From Bufo bufo (lineage: Eukaryota > Chordata > Amphibia > Anura > Bufonidae): a stretch of 64,000 nt of DNA. The translations under genes were made by a program, and so were the position numbers. Shown piece by piece: positions 1-11,139 of this stretch (the first letter of the stretch is position 1; each line of letters opens with the position of its first letter). The stretch is from contig NC_053392.1 in assembly GCF_905171765.1 (NCBI RefSeq), forward strand, positions 403,793,399 through 403,857,398, given 5' to 3'. The notes beneath the pieces were generated by a model, which made no database searches, was not told the DNA's origin, and worked only from the letters and a program-made list of their open reading frames with translations.

Positions 1-500
1 CTATTGCCTAATTTTTGGGGCCTGTACTGGCCGACAGGTACCTATTTATCCTGTGACCGCCTAATGTACCTCCAGCCACAGAATCCAAAGTTCATTGCTG
101 TCAGGTGGATGCCTATTGGCTAATTTTTGGGGCCTGTACTGGCCAACAGTTACATATTTATCCTGTGACCGCCTAATGTACCTCCAGCCACAGAATCAAA
201 ACTTCTTTGCTGTCAGGTGAATGCCTATTGCTTAATTTTTGGGGCCTGTACTAGTCAACAGTTAAATGTTTATCCTGTGACCGCCTAATATACTTCCAGC
301 TACAGAATCCAAAGTTCTGTGCTGTCAGGTGAATGCCTATTGGCTAATTTTGGGGGCCTGTACTCGCCGACAGTTACATTTTAATCCCGTGACCACCTAA
401 TGTACCTCCAGCCACAGAATCCAAAGTTCTTTGCTGCCGGGTGAATGCCTATTGCCTAATTTTTTGGGCCTGTACTGGCCGACAGTTAAATTTTTTTATC
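1..500. repeat. 112-bp tandem repeat, about 4.5 copies
   Basis: The phrase CTATTG followed by a TAATTTTTGGGGCCTGTACT-like block recurs at 1, 113, 225, 337 and 449, exactly 112 bp apart. Units differ by scattered substitutions. The array enters from the left edge, so its full copy number is unknown. No coding potential is seen. Similar unit sizes occur in the subterminal arrays of hAT elements elsewhere in the window (near 52.3 kb), so it may be part of a transposon; that is inference. Confidence 0.9.
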
Positions 501-1768
501 TCTAGCCACATAATCACACCCTTGTCTCACTCCTCTGCCTCTCATTATGGTGGCGTATGAACCGCATTCACTATAAGAACCTTCTAATGCCACAGGGTCA
601 TGTGACTGTGCCCCCCACCCCATACTGTGCCCCTCATCCCGTACTGTGCCCCTTTATACCCTGCTTTGTGCCCTCTTACCACACCCTGTGCAGTGCCCCT
701 AGTCATTCACTGTACATTGCCCTCTTATACCCTGTTATCCGGTCACTGTACAGAGGTGTTCACCAGTCAATGTATGATGGTGGTATCCAATAACTGGATG
801 GCCATAACTGTATTCCTTTCCTTGCCCACGCCATCCTTTTTCAGACCTGGCTCGAGCGGTAAAAATATTTAGATTGCGGTGCTAAGGACCTTTGCGCCAC
901 AATCTGTGTCAGAAATACGCCTAACATAGACGTATTTCTATATATTAAATGACCACCTAATTGTATCATTATTCAGGGGTAGGGCTAATATCTTTATATT
1001 ATATAAATTCTAGTGTATTATACTGTGCCCTGTATTTCCTAGTAGAAAATAATCCTTGGGAAACACAGTCCTCATCCCTGACCACCAGGACCAGGTAGCG
1101 CTCTGTCAGTACATGTCGGCCTGCCCTCTCCGCCAAGCTGCTCCGCTGTGTACTGGTGCTTATTCTGACACTAGGGCTGGGTTCACATCCTATTTTTGCC
1201 ATCAATTTATTGCATACCAAAAATTTATGCGTTAACAGATTCCTCAGACTGATGCCGTACAGTGGCGTCCGTTCACCATACAGTTCCATGGTAGAAAAAA
1301 ATTTGCGTTAACGTATGCATTTTTTTAATGGACTCTGCAGGATACAAAAACATGGAGTGCTGCACATTTGTATACATCAAACCGATAGGAAATTTCTAGG
1401 CTCTAGCAGGGCACAAATTTCAGAGTTTCCCTTTAAGTCACATAAAAATGGCCCCTGATTAAAATACATATTTTTTGGTGAGAATTTTTGCCACTGATTC
1501 CCCTCTGGTATATCACTGTCCATGTTGTGGGACTATTTGTGCACTTCTAGTAAGTGTTTTCTGGCTGCAAATATGACCTGAAGGTTTTTCAGGTTCGCCT
1601 GCCATTAAAGTAAATGTGGCCCACTGCGAACGCGTGGTTCACGAACATTTGATTGTCTCGGCGCGGCTGATGTTCTTCCATCACTAACCAAAAACTGTGT
1701 TTTGAACAATAAAGGAATTTATTAAGAATCGCAAGTATACAGTCTATTAATACTACTATATCTATATA
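501..1768. other. Non-coding stretch with a fragment of a dispersed repeat at 820-955
   Basis: No supported gene. The part around 820-955, with a TTTTTCAGACCTGGCTCGAG-like start and a run of short inverted words, resembles 59786-59905 in the same orientation. It is probably a fragment of the same palindromic dispersed family. The short reading frames at 557-872 are C/T-rich low-complexity translations without recognisable domains. Confidence 0.5.
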
Positions 1769-2818
1769 CACTCACCTAAAGAATTATTAGGAACATCTGT
1801 TCTATTTCTCATTAATGCAATTATCTAGTCAACCAATCACATGGCAGTTGCTTCAATGCATTTAGGGGTGTGGTCCTGGTCAAGACAATCTCCTGAACTC
1901 CAAACTGAATGTCAGAATGGGAAAGAAAGGTGATTTAAGCAATTTTGAGCGTGGCATGGTTGTTGGTGCCAGACGGGCCGGTCTGAGTATTTCACAATCT
2001 GCTCAGTTACTGGGATTTTCACGCACAAACATTTCCAGGGTTTACAAATAACGGTGTGAAAAGGGAAAAACATCCAGTATGCGGCAGTCCTGTGGGCAAA
2101 AATGCCTTGTGGATGCTAGAGGTCAGAGGAGAATGGGCCGACTGATTCAAGCTGATAGAAGAGCAACGTTGACTGAAATAACCACTCGTTACAACCAAGG
2201 TATGCAGCAAAGCATTTGTGAAGCCACAACACGCACAACCTTGAGGCGGATGGGCTACAACAGCAGAAGACCCCACCGGGTACCACTCATCTCCACTACA
2301 AATAGGAAAAAGAGGCTACAATTTGCACGAGCTCACCAAAATTGGACTGTTGAAGACTGGAAAAATGTTGCCTGGTCTGATGAGTCTCGATTTCTGTTGA
2401 GACATTCAAATGGTAGAGTCCGAATTTGGCGTAAACAGAATGAGAACATGTATCCATCCTCTGATGGCTACTTCCAGCAGGATAATGCACCATGTCACAA
2501 AGCTCGAATCATTTCAAATTGGTTTCTTGAACATGACAATGAGTTCACTGTACTAAAATGGCCCCCACAGTCACCAGATCTCAACCCAATAGAGCATCTT
2601 TGGGATGTGGTGGAACGGGAGCTTCGTGCCCTGGATGTGCATCCCTCAAATCTCCATCAACTGCAAGATGCTATCCTATCAATATGGGCCAACATTTCTA
2701 AAGAATGCTATCAGCACCTTGTTGAATCAATGCCACGTAGAATTAAGGCAGTTCTGAAGGCAAAAGGGGGTCCAACACCGTATTAGTAAGGTGTTCCAAA
2801 TAATTATTTAGGTGAGTG
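1769..2818 (+). mobile_element. Tc1/mariner element, copy A (internally deleted)
   Basis: The ends are inverted repeats starting CACTCACCTAAAGAATTATT on the left and ending TTATTTAGGTGAGTG on the right. They are flanked by TA dinucleotides at 1767-1768 and 2819-2820, the normal target duplication of this superfamily. The element is 1050 bp and carries one transposase frame. Two other copies lie in the window, at 44676-45174 (broken) and 49549-50557 (opposite strand). Confidence 0.93.
1917..2786 (+). pseudogene. Tc1-family DDE transposase, internally deleted and with a stop codon
   Basis: The start ATG at 1917 opens MGKKGDLSNFERGMVVGARR, followed by a paired helix-turn-helix region (SQSAQLLGFSRT). 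A G-to-T change makes TAA at 2049-2051, where copies B and C read GAA or the equivalent. Downstream the frame stays open to 2786. Catalytic signatures are visible: WSDESRF (first Asp), QQDNAPCHKA (second Asp) and SPDLNPIEHLW (Glu). I count 36 residues between the second Asp and the Glu, a DD36E spacing rather than the usual DD34E. Only about 33 residues separate the first two Asp, against about 90 in typical Tc1 transposases. A block in the catalytic core is therefore missing, in frame. The product cannot be an active transposase. Assignment to the described DD36E (Incomer) group is inference from spacing. Confidence 0.9.
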
Positions 2819-2820
2819 TA

Positions 2821-4977
2821 TATACGTACATATATATAGATATCCCCCTTCCCTCTACAGAAGGTATATTACGATTATTTGTGTATATTATATTAGTGGT
2901 ATTCCATTTCTTTTAGATATCGAAATAAAGGTTATATTTTAATTAAAGGGAGGTAGTCACTTGATGTTTAGCTTTTCATACTACCTTTGAGATATTTAGA
3001 TTTTGTTTGATTTAAAACAAAGATAAACTTAGAAAATCCCCCCCATTTTTTTTTCAGTATTAAAACACACAAAAAAAAACTAATAAATATGGGATTGGTG
3101 TAATCATATCCGGAGAATGAAGGGAACAGGTTTGTTTTACCACACAGGGAAACTGTGACGCAATTGTGGGTTTTTTAAATTCCACACCATTTGGAATTTT
3201 TGTTGCAGCTTCCCAGTACATCATATGCAATATTAAGTGCAAGTGTAAGTTGTCTCTCAAAAATCAATCCCTCAAACATCTATATGAATGGTAAAAAAAA
3301 AAGTTGTGGCTCTGAGAAGGCAGGGGGTAAATAATAAAATACAAAAATGGAAAATCAACATTTCCTCAAAGGGTTAAGAAAATGATTAGTTTGTCTAACA
3401 ATACATAAAAAAGCCGTATCCAAGGGATCTGCTGCTCCTATATTTGATATTTGCATACAGAGAGGTTCCACAGTCATCCACTGATTTCTCTCCCTTTTGA
3501 GTTGCTCTATGGAAGGCAACCACTGGATGTGACAAAGGAATACTAGGAAAATTTTATTAAATAATATCATTTTCAGAGTTATCTACAAGACTGCAAATTG
3601 ATGCTTAGTTAGTAAAGTTAGTAAACTTTGATTTTTTTGTAAAGATTAGATAGATAGAAAGATAGATTTCTGAATATAATATATTGTTATAATAGCCCGC
3701 AGCTGCCACTCTACCTGCCTCTGTCCTGGTGGCATGGACCTCACTTCCTTCCCCTCTTCTTCTCAGAGGGCCTTCTCCCTCCAAGAAGGCTATGGCCTGC
3801 TTGCAGCTCACCCTCTCTCTGTCTGCCTGTAGGACACACTCTCCTTACAGCTCTTAAAGGGCCAATGTATGTCCACATTAATATTCACCAACAGTGGCTG
3901 GCAATAGAGAAGAGCGAAAATTTGATTTGGCTGCTTCACTGAATTTTACAAAAAAATTCACTTTGTGACAAATTAATTTGTAATAAGGCGCATTTCTTTG
4001 TAAGTAGTGGGTGCAATGAAAGGGAGTGGTAATTGCGCCGCTCCCCATCAATGTACACCTCAAAGTGTAAAATAAAAAAACAAAACCATACTTACTCTTC
4101 ACGCTCAAACGGATGATTTTTTTTTTTTTTTTTGTTTAACCGCCATTTCAGGGAAAATCGATTCACTACCACCAAGCACAAGGAAATTCGGCTTTACGGT
4201 GAATCAAATTTTCCCTCAACACTTGCTGGGAACATTGGGGCACTTAAAGCAGCTTCTCCTGTATTCGTTTGTCTGCCTGTTTTCTGGATATTGACCCGCT
4301 TCTGCCTTTCCTGACCTGTGCTTGATCTCTGCATTGAACATTCTTCGCTGCCTACCCTGACCTTTAGGCATATTTCAGATTGGTAAATGAACTCCATTGT
4401 TTTAAACATATAGAATATTAATATTGAATAAAATGATTCATTAAAATAATTAATATAAGAAAATTTTATGTCATATCTACATTATATGTCATATATGTCT
4501 GATGCTGGTCTCACCTCTGGGTCTCACATCTGTGTCACTACACCACCGCCCTGACTGTGAATGCAGCAGATAAAATAGCTTACCCAGCTGGGCATTTTAC
4601 AAATCCTGATTGCTGCATACAGACATGTTCCAATCTCTGCAATTAATGCTATGATGCCCCTTTCAAATACTTTTCCAAAACAGGCCCGCTTTTGCCATAA
4701 GGGAAATGAGAATCTCGCCTTAGGCGGCATCTTGGAAGGGCTTTGAAGGGGCGGCATCGGCACAACTTGTGGCCGATGCCCCCCTTGCCAGTGGCACTGT
4801 ATTTTTTCTTTTATAAGATACATTGTATCTTATGAAGGTAATACTAAGGAGTGCTACCATAATGGAAAACGGGGGAGTGATGCATTGTACTTACCCCTTC
4901 TCCTGCTTGCTCTTCTTGCGAGAAGAGAGCCAGGACAGGGAGAGTGGCATCAGGAGAGGTAAGTTACTTTATTATTT
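2821..4977. other. Non-coding, AT-rich; nothing recognisable as a gene
   Basis: No coding signal. Contents that can be named: a short GATA-type microsatellite around 3647-3668, a CT-rich patch around 3700-3850, a poly-T run near 4117-4135, and a segment at about 3900-4230 that looks like degraded dispersed repeat. Confidence 0.4.
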
Positions 4978-5590
4978 TACAGTCTGATCTGAGGTCTGAT
5001 ATGAGGGTCTGAACGGTCTAATGGGGGTCTGGAGAGGTCTAATCGGGGGTCTGGAGGTCTGACTAGGGGTCTGGAGAGGTCTAATGGGGCACCTGGAGAG
5101 ATCTAATGGGGGTCTGTAAAGGTCTAAGGGGGTCTGGAGGGCTGACAGGGGGTCTGGAGAGGTCTAATGGGGGGTCTAGAGGTCTTACTGGGGTTCTGGA
5201 GGGGTCTAATGGGGGGTCTGGAGAGGTCTGACTGGAGGTCTGGAGATGTCTAATTGGGGGTCTGAAAGTCTGATTGGGGGTCTAAGGTCTAATATGGGGG
5301 TCCGAGGTCTGATATGGGGGTCTGGGGGTCTGATTGGGGGTCTGGAGGTCTGATATGGGGGTCTGGAGGTCTAACATGGGGGGTCTGGAGGTCTAGTATG
5401 GGGGGTTGGGGATCTGGAGGTCTGATTGGGGATCTGGAGGTCTGATTGGGGATCTGAGGTCTGATTGTGAACTGAGGTCTGATTGGGGATCTGAGGTCTG
5501 ATATGAAGGGTCTGAAGGTATGATATGGGGGGGTCTGGAGGTCTGATTGGGGTCTGGAGGTCTGATATGTGGGGTCTGAGGTCCAATGGA
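4978..5590. repeat. GGTCTGGAGGTCTGAT-type minisatellite
   Basis: About 600 bp are built from degenerate units of roughly 16-22 bp with the core GGGGTCTGGAGGTCTGA. Unit length drifts, and homogeneity increases toward 5290-5560. The proline-rich reading frames on the opposite strand are by-products of the repeat and not genes. Confidence 0.92.
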
Positions 5591-6391
5591 ACACTGTGTA
5601 ATACTAGTATTTTCAGGGGGGCAATTAATGCAGTATTGGGGGGGGCAATTAATGCAGTATTGGGGAATACAGTGGGCACAGTTTGAGGTGGCAGGATGGG
5701 GTGTTCAGAAACTGAGGAGGAGGGTGAAAAAGTAGGAAACTAAGATATCTGTTTGTCAAACTCCGCAGAGAGAAGAAATAGATGAAAGAATTCATCATGG
5801 TGGTCTGCTCTGAAAAAAGAAGATAAAGAAAGAAAACATCTACATCAGAGAGGAGACGTCACTGAATGTAAGAGGTATGTTCACTGTATTACCCTGTATG
5901 TTCTGTAGCGCTGCATGTAATGTTTTCCAAGTATGTCTTTAAAAAAAAATTATTTTTTTTCGTACCAGCGCTGCCTTCTCTGCCCTGTTTACCTGCTCAC
6001 CACTGCAAATTCTGGGGCAAACAGGTGAATAGAGCAAAGAAAACAGCTCTCATATGAGTGCTGCACTCTCTTCAAACAGCTGATCGGCGGGAGTGTCAGG
6101 TGTCGTTCCCCCGCCGATCTGGACGGAATGGGTTAGGTTGAGAATTTGGCATGTGGGTGACATTTCAATTTTTACTTCAGGCAGCAGAAAGGCTAGGTGC
6201 TCCCCTGCCCCTGGCCACAAAGCACTGAGGGAGGGGGAAGGGGGGTGCCATTTCATTTTTGCCTCAGGCAGCAGAAAAGCTTGAATTGCCCCTGTTCCGA
6301 AACTTAGTTAAGAATTATAAACTTTTAAACCTTTATAAATATGCATATTGAAAAGGTGATAAAAAAAAATCCTCAAACACTCAAACATATA
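5591..6391. other. Non-coding stretch with a short direct repeat
   Basis: No gene is seen. A direct repeat containing CAGGCAGCAGAAA occurs near 6178 and 6265. Poly-A/T runs occur near 5940. The reading frames at 6050-6284 have no recognisable domain. Confidence 0.4.
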
Positions 6392-7031
6392 CAGTGGCAT
6401 GCAAAAGTTTGGGCACCCCTGGTCAAAATTATTATTACTGTAAACAGTTACGTAAGCAAATTGAAGATGAAATGATCTCCAAAAGTTAAAGATGACACAT
6501 TCCCTTTCTAGTTTAAGCAAAAACTATTTATTATTTTCATCTATTACATTTAAAAAAAAAAAAAAGGAAAAAAGTCTGAAGCAAGACTTTGGGCACCCTG
6601 CATGGTTAGTACCTAGTAGCACAGCTTGTAATCTCTTTTTGTAGACAAGAGTATTTAAATTCTTGTTTGAGGGATTTTCATTCATTCTTCCTTGCAAAAG
6701 TCCTACAGTTCTGTGAGATTCCTGGTCCATCTTGCATGCACAGCTCTTTTGACGTCTATCCACAGATTTTCAATGACATGAAAATCAGGGGACTGTGAGG
6801 GCCATGGTAAAACCTTCAGCTTAACTCTATTGAGGTAGTCTATTCTGGATTTTGACGTATGTTTAGGATCATTTATCCATTCGTAGAAGTCATCCTCTTT
6901 TAAACTTCAGCTTTTCTTTTTACAGTTGGTGTTATGTTTGCTTCCAGAATTTGATGGAATTTAATTGACTCTTTTCTTCCTTTTACCTGTGAAATTTTGT
7001 CATAAGGGGCTCAAACTTTTGCACGCCACTG
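6392..7031 (-). mobile_element. Second Tc1/mariner family, decayed element of 640 bp
   Basis: Inverted ends CAGTGGCATGCAAAAGTTTG (left) and CTTTTGCACGCCACTG (right) are flanked by TA at 6390-6391 and 7032-7033. The minus strand over about 6560-6790 keeps decayed C-terminal Tc1 transposase sequence: a glutamate-containing ENLW-like block and a downstream tryptophan-rich stretch. It has frameshifts and no catalytic aspartates. This is a non-autonomous relic, distinct from the CACTCACC family at 1769. Confidence 0.85.
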
Positions 7032-7687
7032 TATATATATTCATTTTATATGTAGGCAAATATATCCAATGAAGATGACAATCTGCAACAGAATTGTTAT
7101 CTCTGATTCTCAATAGACCTTTCTAAAATATATAAACCAGTGTATAACTTTTCTGCAAGGGTTTTTGCTTGCTATAATTTTACATATAAATTAGCAGACA
7201 TATTCTAGCTTCTTAGGTGATTAACAATGCAAATATCAAGCTAGAATACTAAGTGGAATAATGTGCATCATTAGATGTATATGTTTCAATTGATAGGGAA
7301 GCTAATTGGTGATAAAAGTTAACTGTGTCTTCTAAATCTCATTTTAAAGGAACAATAAAGTGTGCTTGGCTTAAATGACCACTAAACCTAACATATCTCT
7401 TCATTTAATATAAGAAAAGTGCATTTCTAAGATTTGCAAAAGTTTACATTCAGGTGCAGCATGCATCTCAATAACAAGGGATAATGAAAACAATTGCCCA
7501 CTCATAATAATTTTAGGTCAATAAAACGTCTCTGTAGGATCTTATAATGAATAAAGATTCTGAGGATTATTACTAAATACAGGTACAAATTGAAATCGAG
7601 TTTAGCATTCCAAGGAGAAGTAGGCAAAAATTGCAATTCTGTCAGTGTTTATTTTAATTTTTTATGGTGTTGCTCATGCGGAAAATA
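7032..7687. other. AT-rich non-coding DNA
   Basis: About 650 bp of AT-rich sequence with no repeats or reading frames I can name. Confidence 0.4.
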
Positions 7688-9791
7688 CAGTAGGTGTTTC
7701 TGACATTGTGTTTTTAGCATCTCGCACTCACTGGGATAGTGACAGCACATCCCAGCAAGCGCGTCATAGAAGCGACGGGAGATCCGACTTGGATTCCCGC
7801 CAATTCTACACGTGTGCGGCGTTTGTTATGAATCCTGAGGGGGAAGTCCCCGCCGGATTTTAAATAAAAATCCGGCCTGGGTCCCGCCCTCAGGAGCATA
7901 CCGGGCCCTTAGGTCTGTTATGGGTTGTAAGGAGAGCCCCCCCTACGCCGAAAAAAACGGCGTAGGGGTTCCCCCTACAATCCATACCAGACCCGTATCC
8001 AAAGCACGCTACCCGGCCAGCCAGGAAGGGAGTGGGGACGAGCGAGCGCCCCCCCCCCCCTCCTGAGCCGTACCAGGCTGCATGCCCTCAACATGGGGGG
8101 TTGGGTGCTCTGGGGCAGGGGGCGCACTGCGGCCCCCCCACCTCAGAGCACCCTGTCCCCATGTTGATGAGGACAGGGCCCCTTCCCGACAACCCTGGCC
8201 GTTGGTTGTCGGGGTATGCGGGCGGGAGGCTTATCGGAATCTGGGAGCCCCCTTTAATAAGGGGGCCCCCAGATACCGGCCCCCCACCCTAAGTGAATGA
8301 GTATGGGGTACATCGTACCCCTACCCATTCACCTGCAAGAAAAGTGGTAAAAACACAAATAAACCACACAGTGTATTAAAATATTTTATTTTTCTGCTCC
8401 GGAGGCCGCCCCCTGTCTTCTTTATTAGCTCTTTTACCAGGGGGGGGCTCTTCTTCTTCCGATATCCCGACGGGTCTTCTCCGCTATCCGGGGGGTCTTC
8501 TCAACTCTCCGGGGTTCTCCTTCTGTCTTCTCCTTCTGTCTTCTCCTTCTGTCTTGTTGTCTCCTTCTGTCTTCTGTCTCCGGGGTTCTCCTTCTGTCTT
8601 CTCCGCTATCCGGGGGGGTCTTCTCAACTCTCCGGGGTTCTCCTTCTGTCTTCTCCTTCTGTCTTGTTGTCTCCTTCTGTCTTCTCCTTCTGTCTTGTTG
8701 TCTCCTTCTGTCTTCTGTCTTCGGGGTTCTCCTTCTGTTTTCGCCTCTCTCTGTTGTTGACTCGGCGCACCCCGGTTCTTCGTCTCGCGAGACTCGGCGC
8801 ACCCCGATTCTTCGTCTCGCGAGACGTCTCGCCTAATGCCTAATGTTTGGGGCCTTCGTCTCGCGAGACGTCTCGAGAGACAGAAGGAGAAGACAGAAGG
8901 AGACAACAAGACAGAAGGAGAACCCCGGAGAGTTGAGAAGCCCCCCCGGATAGCGGAGAAGACCCGTCGGGATATCGGAAGAAGAAGAGCCCCCCCCTGG
9001 TAAAAGAGCTAATAAAGAAGACAGGGGGCGGCCTCCGGAGCAGAAAAATAAAATATTTTAATACACTGTGTGGTTTATTTGTGTTTTTACCACTTTTCTT
9101 GCAGGTGAATGGGTAGGGGTACGATGTACCCCATACTCATTCACTTAGGGTGGGGGGCCGGTATCTGGGGGCCCCCTTATTAAAGGGGGCTCCCAGATTC
9201 CGATAAGCCTCCCGCCCGCATACCCCGACAACCAACGGCCAGGGTTGTCGGAAAGGGGCCCTGTCCTCATCAACATGGGGACAGGGTGCTCTGAGGTGGG
9301 GGGGCCGCAGTGCGCCCCCTGCCCCAGAGCACCCAACCCCCCATGTTGAGGGCATGCAGCCTGGTACGGCTCAGGAGGGGGGGGGGGGCGCTCGCTCGTC
9401 CCCACTCCCTTCCTGGCTGGCCGGGTAGCGTGCTTTGGATACGGGTCTGGTATGGATTGTAGGGGGACCCCCTACGCCGTTTTTTTCGGCGTAGGGGGGG
9501 CTCTCCTTACAACCCATAACAGACCTAAGGGCCCGGTATGCTCCTGAGGGCGGGACCCAGGCCGGATTTTTATTTAAAATCCGGCGGGGACTTCCCCCTC
9601 AGGATTCATAACAAACGCCGCACACGTGTAGAATTGGCGGGAATCCAAGTCGGATCTCCCGTCGCTTCTATGACGGCTCTGTCTCCATCGCGGCAAGCCA
9701 GCTCGGCGCTGGCTCCCGCGCTGGGGCTCGTATGTGCTCAATCTCGCCGAGAAATACAGCGAGATTGACACAAAATCGGGTTCACCTACTG
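7688..9791. mobile_element. Giant palindromic foldback element, copy 1
   Basis: The element begins CAGTAGGTG and ends CACCTACTG, with TA on both sides (7686-7687, 9792-9793), consistent with a Tc1/mariner-like target site. From 7763 inward the left arm is a nearly perfect reverse complement of the sequence ending at 9674. The arms meet near 8790-8870. The outer 75-115 bp of the two ends are related but clearly diverged. The arms contain C-rich blocks, a CCGGATTTTAAATAAAAATCCGG-like minihairpin near 7855 and AATAAA words. There is no transposase, and the proline-rich reading frames in the arms occur symmetrically on both sides. A second copy lies at 41174-43161. The family is not one I recognise by name. 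Confidence 0.88.
8505..8745. repeat. CTCCTTCTGTCTT tandem array in the left foldback arm
   Basis: Short units of CTCCTTCTGTCTT, with or without GTTGT, are repeated many times. The right arm has only a few matching units (about 8880-8925). The left arm is therefore longer by roughly 150-200 bp, and the array accounts for the asymmetry. Confidence 0.8.
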
Positions 9792-10079
9792 TATATAAAA
9801 ATTTTATGCTGTGCATTGATACATTATGGCTAGAGATGAGCGAAATTTTTAAAAATTCTATTCGGCCGGTTCGCCGAATTTTTGGAAAAAATTTGGTTCG
9901 ATCTGAATTTATTCGCGGCGAATCGCATTAAAAAAACGGCTATTTCCTGGTAGAGTTGTCCCAAACTATTCGCCGGTGAATAGTTCCTGGCGAACATCGT
10001 TTGTTCGCGTTCGCTGCGGCGGGCGAACATATGCGATGTTCAGTCCGCCCCCTATTCGTCATCATTGTGTAAACTTTGA

Positions 10080-10577
10080 CCCTGTACCTCATAGTCAGCA
10101 GACACATTCCAGCCAATCAGCATCATACCCTCTCTCCCAGACCCTCCCACCTTCTGGACAGCTTCCATTTTAGATTCATTCGGAAGCTGCAGTGTCACAA
10201 ATTTGACTAAGTTGTAATCGCAATGCGATTAATACAGGTTATATTAATCGCATTGCGAATTCAACTTAGAGCTTGGTTCCTAATGGTTGTTGTATTGCTA
10301 GAATATAACGAAGATTGAGAATATAGTGAATATTCGTTATATTCATCAATTCTAGCAATACAACCATTAGGAACTCAGATCTAAGTTGTAATCGCAATGC
10401 GATTAATACAGGTTATATTAATCGCATTGCGAATTCAACTTAGAGCTGGGCTCCTAATGACCCGGTACCTCACAGTCAGCAGACACATTCCAGCCAATCA
10501 GCAGCAGACCCTCCCTCCCAGACCCTCCCACCTCCTGGACAGCATCCATTTTAGATTCATTCGGAAGCTGCATTCTT
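10080..10577. repeat. Direct duplication of about 118 bp enclosing nested hairpins
   Basis: The segment 10080-10198 is repeated at 10459-10577 with few changes; both contain AGTCAGCAGACACATTCCAG. Between the copies lie two near-identical hairpins (about 10208-10270 and 10381-10443, stems with AATCGCAATGCGATTAAT). A larger hairpin between them has stems with TTGTATTGCTAGAAT and its complement. Confidence 0.85.
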
Positions 10578-11139
10578 AGTGAGAAGAGGGACAGTGTAGC
10601 TGCTGCTGATTTAATAGGGAAATCGATAGCTAGGCTAGTGTATTCAGTGTCCACTACAGTCCTGAAAGACTCATCTGATCTCTGCTGTAAGGATAGCACC
10701 CCAAAAAGCCCTTTTTAGGGCTAGAACATCAGTCTGCTTTTTTTTTTCCTGTGTAATCTAATTGCAGTTGCCTGCCTGCCAGCGTGTGTGTCAGGCTCAC
10801 AGCGTATACTGTGCCCACTTGCCCAGTGCCACCACTCATATCTGGTGTCACAGTAGCTTGCATTTAAAAAAACTAAAACTTTTTTGATTGTAATATAATA
10901 GCAGTCAGTTGCTGGCACGCGCGTGTGTTTCATGCCCTGCAAGTGCTCAGTGTCACCAGCGCAACTCATATCTGGTGTCACATTCGATTCCATTTAAAGA
11001 AAAACAACAATTTTGACTGTGAATAAATAGCAGTCAGTTGCACACGTGTTTGTGTGTTTAAGGCCCAGCTGCAAGTGCATAGTGTCACTTGAGCGCCATT
11101 CATATCTGGTGTCACATTCGATTCCATTTAAAGAAAAAC

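Noticed and set aside
5289..5679. Proline/threonine-rich reading frames of about 100 residues
   Set aside because: They are translations of a GGTCTGGAG minisatellite.
8032..9405. Proline- and glycine-rich reading frames in both foldback arms (about 70-140 residues)
   Set aside because: They occur as mirrored pairs because the arms are palindromic, arise from C-rich blocks, and show no domain or start context.
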